DNA of 64,000 nucleotides. Source: Mycobacterium parascrofulaceum ATCC BAA-614. GTDB lineage: Bacteria > Actinomycetota > Actinomycetes > Mycobacteriales > Mycobacteriaceae. This document shows, one piece after another, positions 16,442-25,008 of the stretch. The translations under genes were made by a program, and so were the position numbers. The notes under the pieces were generated by a model. It worked only from the letters and a program-made list of their open reading frames with translations, made no database searches and was not told the origin of the DNA. Numbering within the stretch: position 1 is the stretch's first letter; each line of letters begins with the position of its first letter. The stretch is from positions 107,957 through 171,956 of the forward strand of contig NZ_GG770554.1 of the NCBI RefSeq assembly GCF_000164135.1, given 5' to 3'.

Positions 16442-16863
16442 TGGCCGCCCGGATTCTGGTAGCCAAACCCGGCCTGGACGGACACGACCGCGGCGCCAAA
16501 ATCGTCGCCCGCACGCTGCGCGATGCGGGTTTCGAGGTGATCTACACCGGCATCCGGCAGCGGATCGAGGACATCGCCTCGATTGCCGTGCAGGAAGACG
16601 TCGCGGTCGTGGGCCTGAGCATCCTGTCCGGTGCTCACCTGGCGCTGACCGCCCGCACCATCGAGGCGCTGCGGGCCGCCGACGCCGCGGACATCGCCGT
16701 GGTGGTCGGGGGAACGATCCCGCACGCCGACGTCCCCAAGCTGTTGTCCGCCGGCGCCGCCGCGGTGTTTCCCACCGGGACATCGTTAGACGTGCTCGTG
16801 CGCGAAATCCGCGCGCTGACCGGCACCCCCGAACCCATGGAGGACCAGTGCGCGTCGGAGTGA
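16441..16863 (+). CDS. Cobalamin-binding small subunit of acyl-CoA mutase
   Basis: A 140-residue B12-binding domain. The base-off/His-on motif DxHxxG is at Asp13-His15-Gly18 (GLDGHDRG), followed by the other two family signatures LSILSGAHL and VVVGGTIP. Its GTG start shares one base with the stop of the large subunit, so the two are made together and form the heteromeric mutase. Separate subunits are as in 2-hydroxyisobutyryl-CoA, isobutyryl-CoA and archaeal mutases. The needed MeaB-type GTPase is at 36144. Confidence 0.9.
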
Positions 16864-17804
16864 TGATCGGCGCCGAGCGTGGCGACATGGCCCGCAAGGT
16901 GGACAGGTTGGCCTCGGATATCGAGTGGGCCGAATCCGCGGGCCTGGACACGGCGTGGATGCCGCAGGTTCCCGACGACTTCGACTGCCTGACCATGGTG
17001 TCGCTGATGGCCGCGCACAGCTCGCGCATCGAGTTGGGCACCGCGGTGGTGCCGCTGCAGGCCCAGCATCCGATCGCCCTTGCCCGCCAGGCACTTTCGA
17101 CCCACGCGGTTGCCGGTGGGCGGTTGGCGCTGGGCGTCGGCCCGTCGCACCACTGGATCATCCGGGACATGCTCGGCTTGCCGTACGAGAGGCCGGCCGC
17201 CTACACCCGTGACTACCTGCAGGTGCTGGGCGCCGCCATCGCCGGTCCGGGGCCGGTCGACGTCGAGAACGATTCGTTCACGGTGCACAATCCGCTGGCG
17301 ATCGGGGCCGACACCCCGATGCCGGTTTTGGTCGCCGCTCTGGGGCCGGTGATGTTGCAGATCGCCGGCGAACTCGCCGACGGCACCGTGTTGTGGATGG
17401 CCGACGAGCGCGCGATCGGCGACCACATCGCACCCAAGATCACCAAGGCCGCCGCCGATGCCGGGCGGCCCGCGCCGCGCATCGTCGCGGGCATCCCGGT
17501 ATGCCTGTGTGCGCCCGCACAAATCGACGAGGCCAAGGAGCGCGCCAACCGCATCCTGGGCGAGGCCGAGGTGTCGCCGAACTACCAACGCCTCCTCGAA
17601 CGCGGCGACGCCCGCGACGTCGGGGATCTGTGCGCGGCCGGGGACCCCGAACAGATCCTGGCCCGGATGCGGCGCTTCGCCGACGCGGGCGTCACGGACC
17701 TGTCCGTGCGGCTGCTGCCGATCGGTGACAACCGGGACGAGCTGATCGCCTCCAAACGCCGCACGCGCGAGATGATCGCCTCGCTGGCAACGGAATTACG
17801 GTGA
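16848..17804 (+). CDS. F420-dependent LLM-class oxidoreductase
   Basis: A 318-residue luciferase-like TIM-barrel protein (RVGVMIGAERGDMARKVDRLASDIEWAESAGLDTAWMPQ; SRIELGTAVVPLQAQHPIALARQALS; GRLALGVGPSHHW). These features and the mycobacterial setting favour coenzyme F420 over FMN. The GTG start overlaps the B12 subunit by 16 bp, and its own stop overlaps the CoA-transferase by 4 bp, so it is part of the mutase operon. It probably performs a hydride transfer on the same acyl chain or a derived carbonyl. Confidence 0.83.
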   Translation: MRVGVMIGAERGDMARKVDRLASDIEWAESAGLDTAWMPQVPDDFDCLTMVSLMAAHSSRIELGTAVVPLQAQHPIALARQALSTHAVAGGRLALGVGPSHHWIIRDMLGLPYERPAAYTRDYLQVLGAAIAGPGPVDVENDSFTVHNPLAIGADTPMPVLVAALGPVMLQIAGELADGTVLWMADERAIGDHIAPKITKAAADAGRPAPRIVAGIPVCLCAPAQIDEAKERANRILGEAEVSPNYQRLLERGDARDVGDLCAAGDPEQILARMRRFADAGVTDLSVRLLPIGDNRDELIASKRRTREMIASLATELR

Positions 17805-18832
17805 CGTCTACCGGGCCGCTCGCGGGCATCCGCATCCTCGAGGTCGGCACCATGCTGGCCGGTCCGTACGCGACCATGCTGCTCGCCGATCTGGGCGCCG
17901 AGGTGACCAAGATCGAGCCGCGCGGTGGCGAGATCTCCCGCAGCGTCGGGGCGAGCTATTTCGCGAGCCTGAACCGCAACAAGTCGAGCGTCTGCCTCGA
18001 CCTCAACTCCGACGCCGGACAGCGCCGCCTCGGTGGATTGGTCGCGGAATCGCATGCCCTGCTGGTAAATTTGAAGCCGTCGGCGATCCGCCGGCTGGGC
18101 TTGACCTATGAGCGGTTGCGTGCGCACAACGACCGGATCGTGTGCGTGGCGATCACCGGGTTCGGCCTGCACGGCGGCGACGACCCGGCCTTCGACTACG
18201 TGGTGCAGGCCGGGTACGGCATCGCCGCTCTGACCGGCGATCCGGACGGTCCGCCGACGCTGCCCGGGTATTCGTCGGCCGACAACTCCACCGGAATGAG
18301 CGCGGCGCTCGGGCTGCTGGCGAAGATCATCTCCGGCACCGGCGGGCAGGTGGACGTGTCGCTGCGCGACGTGATGCTGTCGCAGCTGAATTACCACGCC
18401 TCCGCCTACCTCAACGACGGCGTCCAGCCGCAGCGCCGCCCGCATGGCGCCCATTCGTATTACGTTCCCGCGCAGCTCTTCCCGACCGCCGACGGGTACC
18501 TGGCGTTGTTCATCACCCATGACGGCTTCTGGAAATCCTTCGCGGCCGAGGCGGGCATCGGGGGCTTCGAGACGATGGCCGAGCGGGTCAGCCGCCGCGA
18601 CGAGGTGCTCGCGGTGGTCACGGACATGCTGGCGACCGACACCGCCGCCGGGTGGGAACGGCGATTGCGTCCGCTGGGGGTGCCGGCGGCGGCGGTCCGG
18701 TCGCTGCCCGAGGCGCTCGACGCGACCCCGGAAGCCGTCGTCACCGCGGGGGATTTCCGGCTCGTCGGGAGCCCCATCCACGTCGCGGGCTACCAGCCGG
18801 AGTACCGCCCGCCGCCGGACCTGAGCGAGTAG
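17801..18832 (+). CDS. CaiB/BaiF (family III) CoA-transferase
   Basis: A 343-residue family III CoA-transferase. The N-terminus (LAGIRILEVGTMLAGPYATMLLADLGAEVTKIEP) is the CoA-binding start of the family. The catalytic Asp lies in the segment PAFDYVVQAGYG. Family members move CoA between a carboxylate and an acyl-CoA donor through a covalent aspartyl intermediate. As the fourth gene of the mutase operon it could activate the acid whose CoA ester the mutase rearranges. Slightly short for the family (usually about 380-400). Confidence 0.88.
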   Translation: MTSTGPLAGIRILEVGTMLAGPYATMLLADLGAEVTKIEPRGGEISRSVGASYFASLNRNKSSVCLDLNSDAGQRRLGGLVAESHALLVNLKPSAIRRLGLTYERLRAHNDRIVCVAITGFGLHGGDDPAFDYVVQAGYGIAALTGDPDGPPTLPGYSSADNSTGMSAALGLLAKIISGTGGQVDVSLRDVMLSQLNYHASAYLNDGVQPQRRPHGAHSYYVPAQLFPTADGYLALFITHDGFWKSFAAEAGIGGFETMAERVSRRDEVLAVVTDMLATDTAAGWERRLRPLGVPAAAVRSLPEALDATPEAVVTAGDFRLVGSPIHVAGYQPEYRPPPDLSE

Positions 18833-18846
18833 CTGCCGAACCGCCC

Positions 18847-18870
18847 GAATGTGCGGCTGGCCGCACACTC
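18847..18870. terminator. Palindromic hairpin between convergent genes
   Basis: TGTGCGGC-TG-GCCGCACA (18850-18867) is a perfect 8-bp stem, with G/C and A/T outer pairs. It lies in the 61-bp gap between the convergent CoA-transferase and LysR genes. A near-identical sequence, GAATGTGCGGC...GCACTCG, recurs at 27692-27715 in another convergent gap. A bidirectional terminator is the simplest reading; there is no U-run. Confidence 0.55.
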
Positions 18871-18893
18871 GCGAACGTCGGGCCCGCCCGGCC

Positions 18894-19793
18894 TCAGAAC
18901 GGCGAGCCCGTGAGGTGCGCCTCGGCGAGCTTGCGGAACGCTGCCACCAACCGGCTCCGGTCACCGGCGCGCGCGGCGAGCACCACGTGGCAGGGATCGA
19001 CGCCCCGCAACGGGACGGTGGTGATGTCTGGCCGCAGGGTGTTGACGCGTAAATCGGGCACGACGGCGACCGCCTGCCCGGAGGCGATCAGCTCGAATTT
19101 GTCCTCGAGCGCGTTGATGAACGGTCCATCGGGCGCGCGGCGTCCGTCGGGCCGGGGATCGATGCGCCAGAAGGCGCTCCACGCCGTGTCGGAGTCGCGG
19201 ACCCGGGGCATCGGTTCGTCGGCGATGTCGTCGAGCGTGACGAATTCCCGGCCCGCGAGCCGGTGTTCGACCGACATGGCCAGCGCCCGGGGCTCGTCGT
19301 AGAGGATCGTCACGTGCAGCCCGTCGGTGGGAAACGGCAGCCGGGTCACCACCGCGTCCACCTGATGGCCGAGCAACGCGTCCAGGGCCCGATCCCAATC
19401 CAGGTGCGTGACTTGCACTTCGGCGTCGGGGTGCTCGCGGCGCATCTCGCGCACCGCGGGGGTGACGATCATGCCCGTCGTGTACCCGATCGTGATCCGG
19501 CTCGGCTGGGCCGCCGCGCGGGCCTGGGCGGTGGCTTGCGCGGCCGAGCGCAGCAGCGCCTTGGCCCGCGGCAGGAACACCTCCCCCGCCTCGGTGAGCC
19601 GAGTGCCCTGGGGCGTGCGATCCAGCAACCGGACGCCCAGCTGCTGCTCGAGGCGGCGGATCTGGCGGCTCAGCGACGGCTGCGCGATCCGCAGCGCGCT
19701 CGCGGCGCGACCGAAGTGCCGGTGTTCCGCAACCACGACGAAATATCCGACCAGCCGCAGATCGAGGTCGACGGGCGATACCGATTCGGTCAT
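18894..19793 (-). CDS. LysR-family transcriptional regulator
   Basis: A 299-residue LysR regulator. The N-terminal winged helix is textbook (YFVVVAEHRHFGRAASALRIAQPSLSRQIRRLEQQLGVRLLDRTPQGTRLTEAGEVFL). The rest is a two-lobed ligand domain (ITIGYTTGMIVTPAVREMRREHPDAEVQVTHLDWDRALDALL). Divergent from an extended-SDR gene with a 165-bp promoter region that holds a LysR-like symmetric site (19819-19838). It most likely controls that SDR/LLM operon; the inducer is unknown. Confidence 0.92.
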   Translation of the reverse strand: MTESVSPVDLDLRLVGYFVVVAEHRHFGRAASALRIAQPSLSRQIRRLEQQLGVRLLDRTPQGTRLTEAGEVFLPRAKALLRSAAQATAQARAAAQPSRITIGYTTGMIVTPAVREMRREHPDAEVQVTHLDWDRALDALLGHQVDAVVTRLPFPTDGLHVTILYDEPRALAMSVEHRLAGREFVTLDDIADEPMPRVRDSDTAWSAFWRIDPRPDGRRAPDGPFINALEDKFELIASGQAVAVVPDLRVNTLRPDITTVPLRGVDPCHVVLAARAGDRSRLVAAFRKLAEAHLTGSPF

Positions 19794-19818
19794 GCGGGAA
19801 GTGTAACGGCGCAGGCGA

Positions 19819-19838
19819 CACTTGTCCGCCTCGAAGTG
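19819..19838. promoter_or_regulatory. LysR-type symmetric site candidate
   Basis: CACTT-N10-AAGTG has the T-N11-A spacing typical of LysR recognition sites. It lies 26 bp upstream of the LysR start on the divergent side. AAGTG is repeated at 19845-19849. Position and symmetry only. Confidence 0.4.
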
Positions 19839-19958
19839 GTGCGCGAAGTGCGGTCATGTCGATTCGGTATCGCGCCATCTGAAACGGGTCTTGGACAGTC
19901 CGGCCGCCGGGTCCGTTGACTGGAAGTCGCGAATAGGCACACGACGAAGGGGAATGCC

Positions 19959-20852
19959 ATGGATGTCTTTGTGACGGGCGCGAGCGGACACATCGGTTCG
20001 GCCGTGGTCGACGAACTCATGCGCGCGGGGCATCAGGTCACCGGGCTGGCCCGCTCCGACGAATCGGCCGCCGCTCTGGTGGCCAAGGGTGTCCGGGTGC
20101 GCCGCGGAGACCTCGACGACCTCGACGGCCTGCGCGCAGCCGCCGCGGCGTCGGACGGCGTCGTCCACCTCGCCTTCAAACACGACTTCGACGACTTCGC
20201 GGGCGCCGCCGATGCCGACCTGCGCGCCGTGCGGGCCATCGGGGAGGCGCTCGTCGGGTCCGGCCGGCCCTTCGTCAGCACGTCGGGGACCCTGCTGTTA
20301 TCCCTCATGGGGCGCAACGGATATGCCACCGAAGAGGACACGCTCGCCGGGGGGCCACGAGTCGACTCGGAGAACGCGGTGATCGCGCTGGCGGAGCGCG
20401 GCGTGCGGTCGTCCGTCGTCCGGCTGTCCCCGTTGGTGCACAGCCACTTGGACCACCATGGCTTCGCGCACCACCTGATCAACACCGCGCGCGAGACGGG
20501 CGTGTCCGGCTACATCGGTGACGGTGCCAACCGCTGGCCCGCGATCCACACGCTCGACGCCGCCCACCTTTACCGCCTCGCTCTCGAAAAAGCCTCCGCC
20601 GGAACGCGTTTGCACGGGGTGGCCGACGAGGGGGTACCGTTCCGCGACATCGCCGTGGTGATCGGGCGCCACGTGGGCGTGCCGGCGGTGAGCATTCCGG
20701 CCGAAGAGGCGGGCCATTTCGGCTTTCTCGCACTCTTCGCCGCCTTGGACAACCCGACGTCGAGTGCGTTGACGCAGAAGGCGCTCGACTGGCAACCCGA
20801 ACGCGCCGGACTGCTCGAGGATCTCGACGCCGGCCATTACTTCGGCCGGTGA
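19959..20852 (+). CDS. Extended-SDR NAD(P)-dependent epimerase/dehydratase-like protein
   Basis: A 297-residue atypical/extended SDR. The NAD(P) motif VFVTGASGHIGSAVVDELMRAGHQVTGLARS is at the N-terminus, followed by GDLDDLDGLRAAAAASDGVVHLAF. The usual YxxxK pair is not obvious after STSGTLLLSLMG, so the catalytic details may differ from sugar epimerases. It probably acts on a small molecule. The ATG at 19959 follows an AGGGG site. Coupled (GTGA overlap) to an LLM oxidoreductase and divergent from LysR. Confidence 0.85.
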   Translation: MDVFVTGASGHIGSAVVDELMRAGHQVTGLARSDESAAALVAKGVRVRRGDLDDLDGLRAAAAASDGVVHLAFKHDFDDFAGAADADLRAVRAIGEALVGSGRPFVSTSGTLLLSLMGRNGYATEEDTLAGGPRVDSENAVIALAERGVRSSVVRLSPLVHSHLDHHGFAHHLINTARETGVSGYIGDGANRWPAIHTLDAAHLYRLALEKASAGTRLHGVADEGVPFRDIAVVIGRHVGVPAVSIPAEEAGHFGFLALFAALDNPTSSALTQKALDWQPERAGLLEDLDAGHYFGR

Positions 20853-21754
20853 GTGACGACGTGGCTGACGCTGTGGTCGACGCCGCCCGAAGGGCGCTGG
20901 GGCCGGTGGGGGCCTGCCTGCCGGTCTCGTTCACCAGTGCGCCGTCCATCCACCTGCAACGCGAGGCGGTCGACCGCCTGGAGCGGGCCGGGTACCGGAC
21001 CGCGTGGACCAACGAGGTCCTCGGCAAAGACGCCCTCGTGCAACTCGCCATGCTGCTGGCCGGCAGCAGGCGAATGGTGTTTGGCACCTGCATCGCCAAT
21101 ATCTGGGCCCGGCCCGCTCAGACCATGCATGCCGCAGCCGCCCAACTGGCGCAGGCGTATCCGGACAGGATCGTGCTCGGGCTCGGCGTGGGCTATCCGG
21201 AGCAGGCGGCCGCGGTGGGCCAGACGTTCGGCAGGCCACTGGCGACGATGCGCGACTACCTCGACCGGATGGACAGCCCGACGTGGCCGCCGGCGCCCGA
21301 CGTGGCGTACGCCAGGATCGTCGCCGCCAACGGCCCGAAAATGCTCGGGTTGGCGGGCGATCGTGCGAACGGGGCGTTTCCGGCCGGCATGCCTCCGGAG
21401 TTCACCGCCCGCGCCCGGCGGGCGCTCGGACCGGACAAGCTTCTGGCCGTCGGGCTATCGGTGGTCCCGGACATCGAGGCCGCGCGGGCGGCGGTGTCCG
21501 CGCGGCTCGCCGTTGGGGCCTACGCGTCCGGGCTTGCGGAGCTGGGCTACTCGGCCCGCGACCTCGACGAGGTGAGCGACCGGTTGGTCGATGCGCTTGT
21601 GGCCTACGGTGATTCGACGGGTGTGGCGGCCAAGGTGCGCGCGCACCTGGTCGCCGGTGCCGACCACGTTGCACTGCTCCCGCCGATCGGCGGTGAATTC
21701 GGCGCCGGCGTCGGCCATCTCGAAGAGCTGGGCCCGGTGCTCGCCGCGCATTGA
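20849..21754 (+). CDS. LLM-class (F420-type) oxidoreductase
   Basis: A 301-residue luciferase-like protein (AVDRLERAGYRTAWTNEVLGKDALVQLAMLLAGSRRMVFGTCIANIWARPAQTMHAAAAQLAQAYPDRIVLGLGVGYPEQAA). The GTG start overlaps the SDR stop, so both are one LysR-adjacent unit. Mycobacterial members mostly use F420. Its 3' end abuts the convergent TetR gene with no gap. Confidence 0.83.
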   Translation: MSDDVADAVVDAARRALGPVGACLPVSFTSAPSIHLQREAVDRLERAGYRTAWTNEVLGKDALVQLAMLLAGSRRMVFGTCIANIWARPAQTMHAAAAQLAQAYPDRIVLGLGVGYPEQAAAVGQTFGRPLATMRDYLDRMDSPTWPPAPDVAYARIVAANGPKMLGLAGDRANGAFPAGMPPEFTARARRALGPDKLLAVGLSVVPDIEAARAAVSARLAVGAYASGLAELGYSARDLDEVSDRLVDALVAYGDSTGVAAKVRAHLVAGADHVALLPPIGGEFGAGVGHLEELGPVLAAH

Positions 21755-22381
21755 TTAGGGCGCATCGCCGGCGGGCACGACGGCCGACACCACCAGTTGC
21801 AGGTACGGGCGGTAAAGGTTGACTCCGTCGAGTTGGCTGCCGAGCGTGACCCCGTCGTTGACGGCAAGGATGACGCGGGCCAGCTCATCGGCCGGCATGG
21901 TGAGCGACGCCCCCAGTCTCGCCACGTTTTTGGCGATGAATTCGGCCAGTGAGCGAATCGTCTCCATCCGCTGCGCGGCCAGCCTGTCGCGGGCCTCCGG
22001 GCTGCGCAGCAAAAACAACGTGAGCTCATAGTTGAGTGCGGCTCGGTTCGGGTCGTTGCTCGCTTGGCTCCACCGATCGGCGAGTTCGTCGATGTCGATG
22101 TCGACGAGCCGATGGAACGACTGAATGATCTCGGTGAAGCCGTCGAGGAACCGTTGTCGTTGGCGGTCGGTCACCGCTAGGAACAACTCTTCCTTGGCGC
22201 CGAAGTGGGAGTAGATCGCGCCGCGGGTGTACCCGGCCGCGTCCGCGATGTCCTCGAGTGCGGCCCCGCTCAGGCCCTTGCGCGCGAAGATTTCCTCGGC
22301 GGCGTCCAGCAAGAGGCCGCGCGTGTGCTCGAGGCGCCGCTCCCTGGTCCACCGTTCCGCCACCGGCCCATCCTCCCACAT
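21755..22381 (-). CDS. TetR-family regulator of the Rieske oxygenase operon
   Basis: A 208-residue TetR protein. The helix-turn-helix is ALEDIADAAGYTRGAIYSHFGAKEELFLAV. The ligand domain is all-helical, with DRLAAQRMETIRSLAEFIAKNVARLG. It is divergent from the Rieske oxygenase operon (257 bp between starts); two ATACA-type palindromes lie 75-107 bp before the oxygenase ATG. Likely the repressor of that operon. Confidence 0.88.
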   Translation of the reverse strand: MWEDGPVAERWTRERRLEHTRGLLLDAAEEIFARKGLSGAALEDIADAAGYTRGAIYSHFGAKEELFLAVTDRQRQRFLDGFTEIIQSFHRLVDIDIDELADRWSQASNDPNRAALNYELTLFLLRSPEARDRLAAQRMETIRSLAEFIAKNVARLGASLTMPADELARVILAVNDGVTLGSQLDGVNLYRPYLQLVVSAVVPAGDAP

Positions 22382-22531
22382 CGCAGCCCGTCCCGGGACC
22401 CGTGTTAATCCATCGAATTGGCCCGTCGCGCAGGCACATTGATCCGCTCTCCACCCCTTTCCCAGAGCATCTCGGGGGGCTGCTCTCGTGGCCTGGCGGG
22501 ACGCGGGTTCAATGTGACATGAACCACTTTA

Positions 22532-22564
22532 ATACATCCTTGTATATCTAATACATAGATGTAT
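22532..22564. promoter_or_regulatory. Twin ATACA(T)...(A)TGTAT operators
   Basis: ATACATCCTTGTAT (22532-22545) and ATACATAGATGTAT (22551-22564) are palindromes with centres 19 bp apart in a locally AT-rich stretch of the tetR/Rieske divergent region. Two adjacent sites suggest cooperative binding of two TetR dimers, as with QacR-type repressors. Confidence 0.7.
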
Positions 22565-22638
22565 ATGGTGACTCCCGTCACACGAAGCGGATGCGATGTC
22601 CGCTCGCGTCCGACTATCACCACGATCAGGAGATCGGC

Positions 22639-23997
22639 ATGAGCCAAGTGACACAACCGGGACAGTGGGTGGAGCGGGACGCCGGGCTGGGCCTCGACCA
22701 ACAAGACCTCGACTCCTTCAACATGCAGATCACGACCGACCGCTACACCTCGCGCGAATACGCGGAGCGCGAGCGCGAGCGCATCTGGATGCGGGTGTGG
22801 CAGATCGCCGGCCGCGTCGACGAGCTGCCGAACGTCGGCGACTGGAAGCAATACCGCATTCTGGATCAATCGTTCGTGATCGTGCGGGGGAAGGACCAGA
22901 AGCTCCGCGGATTCGTCAATGCCTGCCGCCATCGCGGCAACATCCTGTGCAATGCGGCCGCCGGGAACGCCAAGCGCGGCTTCCTGTGCCAGTACCACCT
23001 CTGGTCATACGACCTGGACGGCAAGCTGCGCGGGATGCTGCGGGAAAACCTCGCCGGCCCGATCGACAAGGGCGAGAACTCGCTCCTGGAAGTGCCAGTC
23101 GACACCTTCGCCGGATTCATCTTCCTCAACCCCGACCCCAACGCGCAGCCCCTGCGCGACTTCCTCGGCCCCGACGTCATCGAACTGCTCACCCCGTACC
23201 ACCTCGACGACATGGTCACCGTGATGAACGTCCGAGAACCCTTGGACTGCAACTGGAAAGTCGTCATGGACGCCTTCGAGGAGGGCTATCACATCAACGG
23301 CATCCACCCGCAACTGCTCACCGTGCTCGTGATCGACCCGACGACGGCCCGGTACCGGTTCTTCGAAAACCACAGCGTCGCGGTGGCCCCGTTCGAAGTC
23401 AAAGGCGCCAGTGCGGAGAAGCAGATCGAGGGCATCCTGAACCTGCCGGACACCTTCCCCTCGACGGTCGCGGTCATCCCGCGATTCCAGGAACTTCTCG
23501 CCGAGTATCAGTCGCCGGACGGCGCGGTCCAGTTCCCCGAGGGCGTGACCGCACGCAAGCTGCTGCAGCGGGCCACCCGCGACACCCTGACCGGCATGGG
23601 CCTGGACGTCAGTGGCCTCACCGACGACCAGATGAGCGACAACCAGGGCTGGGTGTTGTTCCCCAACTACTTCATGACGATCCGTGCCGGCGAGTGTCAC
23701 GTCATCATGGCGGCGCCCCATCCGGACGGCGACCCGAACCGCTGCATCTGGCACGTCAGCAGCTACATGTACCTGCCGCCGGAACACCGCGACGCGTTCC
23801 GGGTTCCGCTGACCGAAGTGGACGAGCCGGGCAGTTACAAGTACTTCGAAGCGCTGCAACAGGATTACGAGCAGATGCCTCGCCAGCAGCTCGGTCTGCG
23901 CAACAGCAGGCTCGACCACATGTCGCTGGTCAAAGAGGAAGTCGTCATCGGCCACTACCACTCCGTGGTGGACCGCTACATGGCCAACGGTGCATGA
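22639..23997 (+). CDS. Rieske non-haem iron oxygenase, terminal oxygenase subunit
   Basis: A 452-residue ring-hydroxylating oxygenase alpha subunit. The Rieske [2Fe-2S] ligands are in CRHRGNILC...FLCQYHLWSYDLDG (first Cys-x-His near residue 95, second Cys-x2-His near 117). The mononuclear iron motif is DAFEEGYHINGIHP (His about 219 and 224). Such enzymes hydroxylate or dihydroxylate rings using electrons from a ferredoxin; a plant-type ferredoxin is in the convergent operon at 29333. The ATG at 22639 with CAGGAGA upstream was preferred over the longer frame. First gene of a six-gene operon. Confidence 0.93.
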   Translation: MSQVTQPGQWVERDAGLGLDQQDLDSFNMQITTDRYTSREYAERERERIWMRVWQIAGRVDELPNVGDWKQYRILDQSFVIVRGKDQKLRGFVNACRHRGNILCNAAAGNAKRGFLCQYHLWSYDLDGKLRGMLRENLAGPIDKGENSLLEVPVDTFAGFIFLNPDPNAQPLRDFLGPDVIELLTPYHLDDMVTVMNVREPLDCNWKVVMDAFEEGYHINGIHPQLLTVLVIDPTTARYRFFENHSVAVAPFEVKGASAEKQIEGILNLPDTFPSTVAVIPRFQELLAEYQSPDGAVQFPEGVTARKLLQRATRDTLTGMGLDVSGLTDDQMSDNQGWVLFPNYFMTIRAGECHVIMAAPHPDGDPNRCIWHVSSYMYLPPEHRDAFRVPLTEVDEPGSYKYFEALQQDYEQMPRQQLGLRNSRLDHMSLVKEEVVIGHYHSVVDRYMANGA

Positions 23998-24013
23998 GCC
24001 GGAAAGAGATCCA

Positions 24014-24538
24014 ATGAATATCGACGAACGCATCGCCCACCACCGCCGCATGGCCGAGGCCTACCGCGACGCCTACCTGCGCCAGGGAGTGCAGGACGGC
24101 GAAGCATTCGCCGACGCTTGGAAATTCGCCGAGGACGGCATCTACGTCTCGCCATATTTCACCGGCGATCAGGTGTTCAAGTTCAGTGAGTTCCCCGAGG
24201 ACACCGCACGCGCCTCGACGATGGAGGCCAAGGCCTACTCGCTGACCTTCCCGGACTGGAAGCCCGCCGACTTCAAGTACTGGCCGGCCGAGAACGGTGT
24301 CGTCATGAAGACCCGGTGGGAAGGCCACACCAAGGACGGCGTCCGGATGGGCTTCTACTCCTACAGTTTCATCGAGACCAACGATGCGGGGGAGTTGACG
24401 CGCTGGGAGACCCATGTGAACGACGAATACAACGCGTTCCTGGACGTGGCCATCGGGGTACATGGCCCGTTCCACGGCACCGGAGAGTACGTCGAGGCGC
24501 TCGAACGCTGCCTGGCGAATGCCGGGGTGTCGGTATGA
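24014..24538 (+). CDS. NTF2/SnoaL-like small protein, first of a pair
   Basis: A 174-residue protein with the cone-like NTF2 fold pattern: N-terminal helices (IDERIAHHRRMAEAYRDAYLRQGVQDGEAFADAWKFAEDGIYVSPYF) followed by strands (GVVMKTRWEGHTKDGVRMGFYSYSFIETND). Proteins of this fold include ring-hydroxylating dioxygenase beta subunits, isomerases and cyclases. Directly after a Rieske alpha subunit it could be the beta subunit or an isomerase. A GGAAAGAG site precedes the ATG; ATGA overlap with the next gene. Confidence 0.75.
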   Translation: MNIDERIAHHRRMAEAYRDAYLRQGVQDGEAFADAWKFAEDGIYVSPYFTGDQVFKFSEFPEDTARASTMEAKAYSLTFPDWKPADFKYWPAENGVVMKTRWEGHTKDGVRMGFYSYSFIETNDAGELTRWETHVNDEYNAFLDVAIGVHGPFHGTGEYVEALERCLANAGVSV

Positions 24539-25008
24539 CGTTGCTGCACAAGGTCGAGGATGTCATCGGCTCGCACACCGGCCGCGCGCGCACAGTGCTG
24601 CAGTACTGCGACACCACCAAACGTCTGGTCGACGCGGCGAAGAAGCCCGGCTTCTCGGTGGACAGCTGGGGGCCGCTGGCCGAGTTGGTCGCCGTCGGCG
24701 AGTTCGAGCGCGTCGGCGCCTTCAAAGAGGTGATGAGGTGGCCGGACTATGTCGAGTTCCTCACCCAGTGGGCCACCTCGTCGCAATGGGAGTGCTCGTT
24801 CAAACACATCACCGACGCCGGCGGCCGCGTGTTCCTCGAGCTGGAAGAGCGCAGCGAGGTGGGCGATTTCCGCAGCGTGGTCAACTCGCTGTCGGTATAC
24901 GACTTCGCCGAGGACGGCAAGATCCGCCACATCGACCTCTACCTGCAGATGACGCCGCCACAGCCGGAAATGCTCAAAAGCTTTGAGGGAGTGGAACTGC
25001 CGCAGTGA
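24535..25008 (+). CDS. NTF2/SnoaL-like small protein, second of the pair
   Basis: A 157-residue protein, probably NTF2-like (WPDYVEFLTQWATSSQWECSFKHITDAGGRVFLELEERSEVGDFRSVVNSLSVYDFAEDGKIRHIDLYLQM). It differs from its neighbour in sequence but has the same strand-rich end with an acidic E-D-G-K-I turn. The ATG start overlaps the previous stop and its stop overlaps the P450 start, so it sits mid-operon. Role unknown: isomerase, cyclase or carrier of a hydrophobic intermediate. Confidence 0.72.
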   Translation: MTLLHKVEDVIGSHTGRARTVLQYCDTTKRLVDAAKKPGFSVDSWGPLAELVAVGEFERVGAFKEVMRWPDYVEFLTQWATSSQWECSFKHITDAGGRVFLELEERSEVGDFRSVVNSLSVYDFAEDGKIRHIDLYLQMTPPQPEMLKSFEGVELPQ

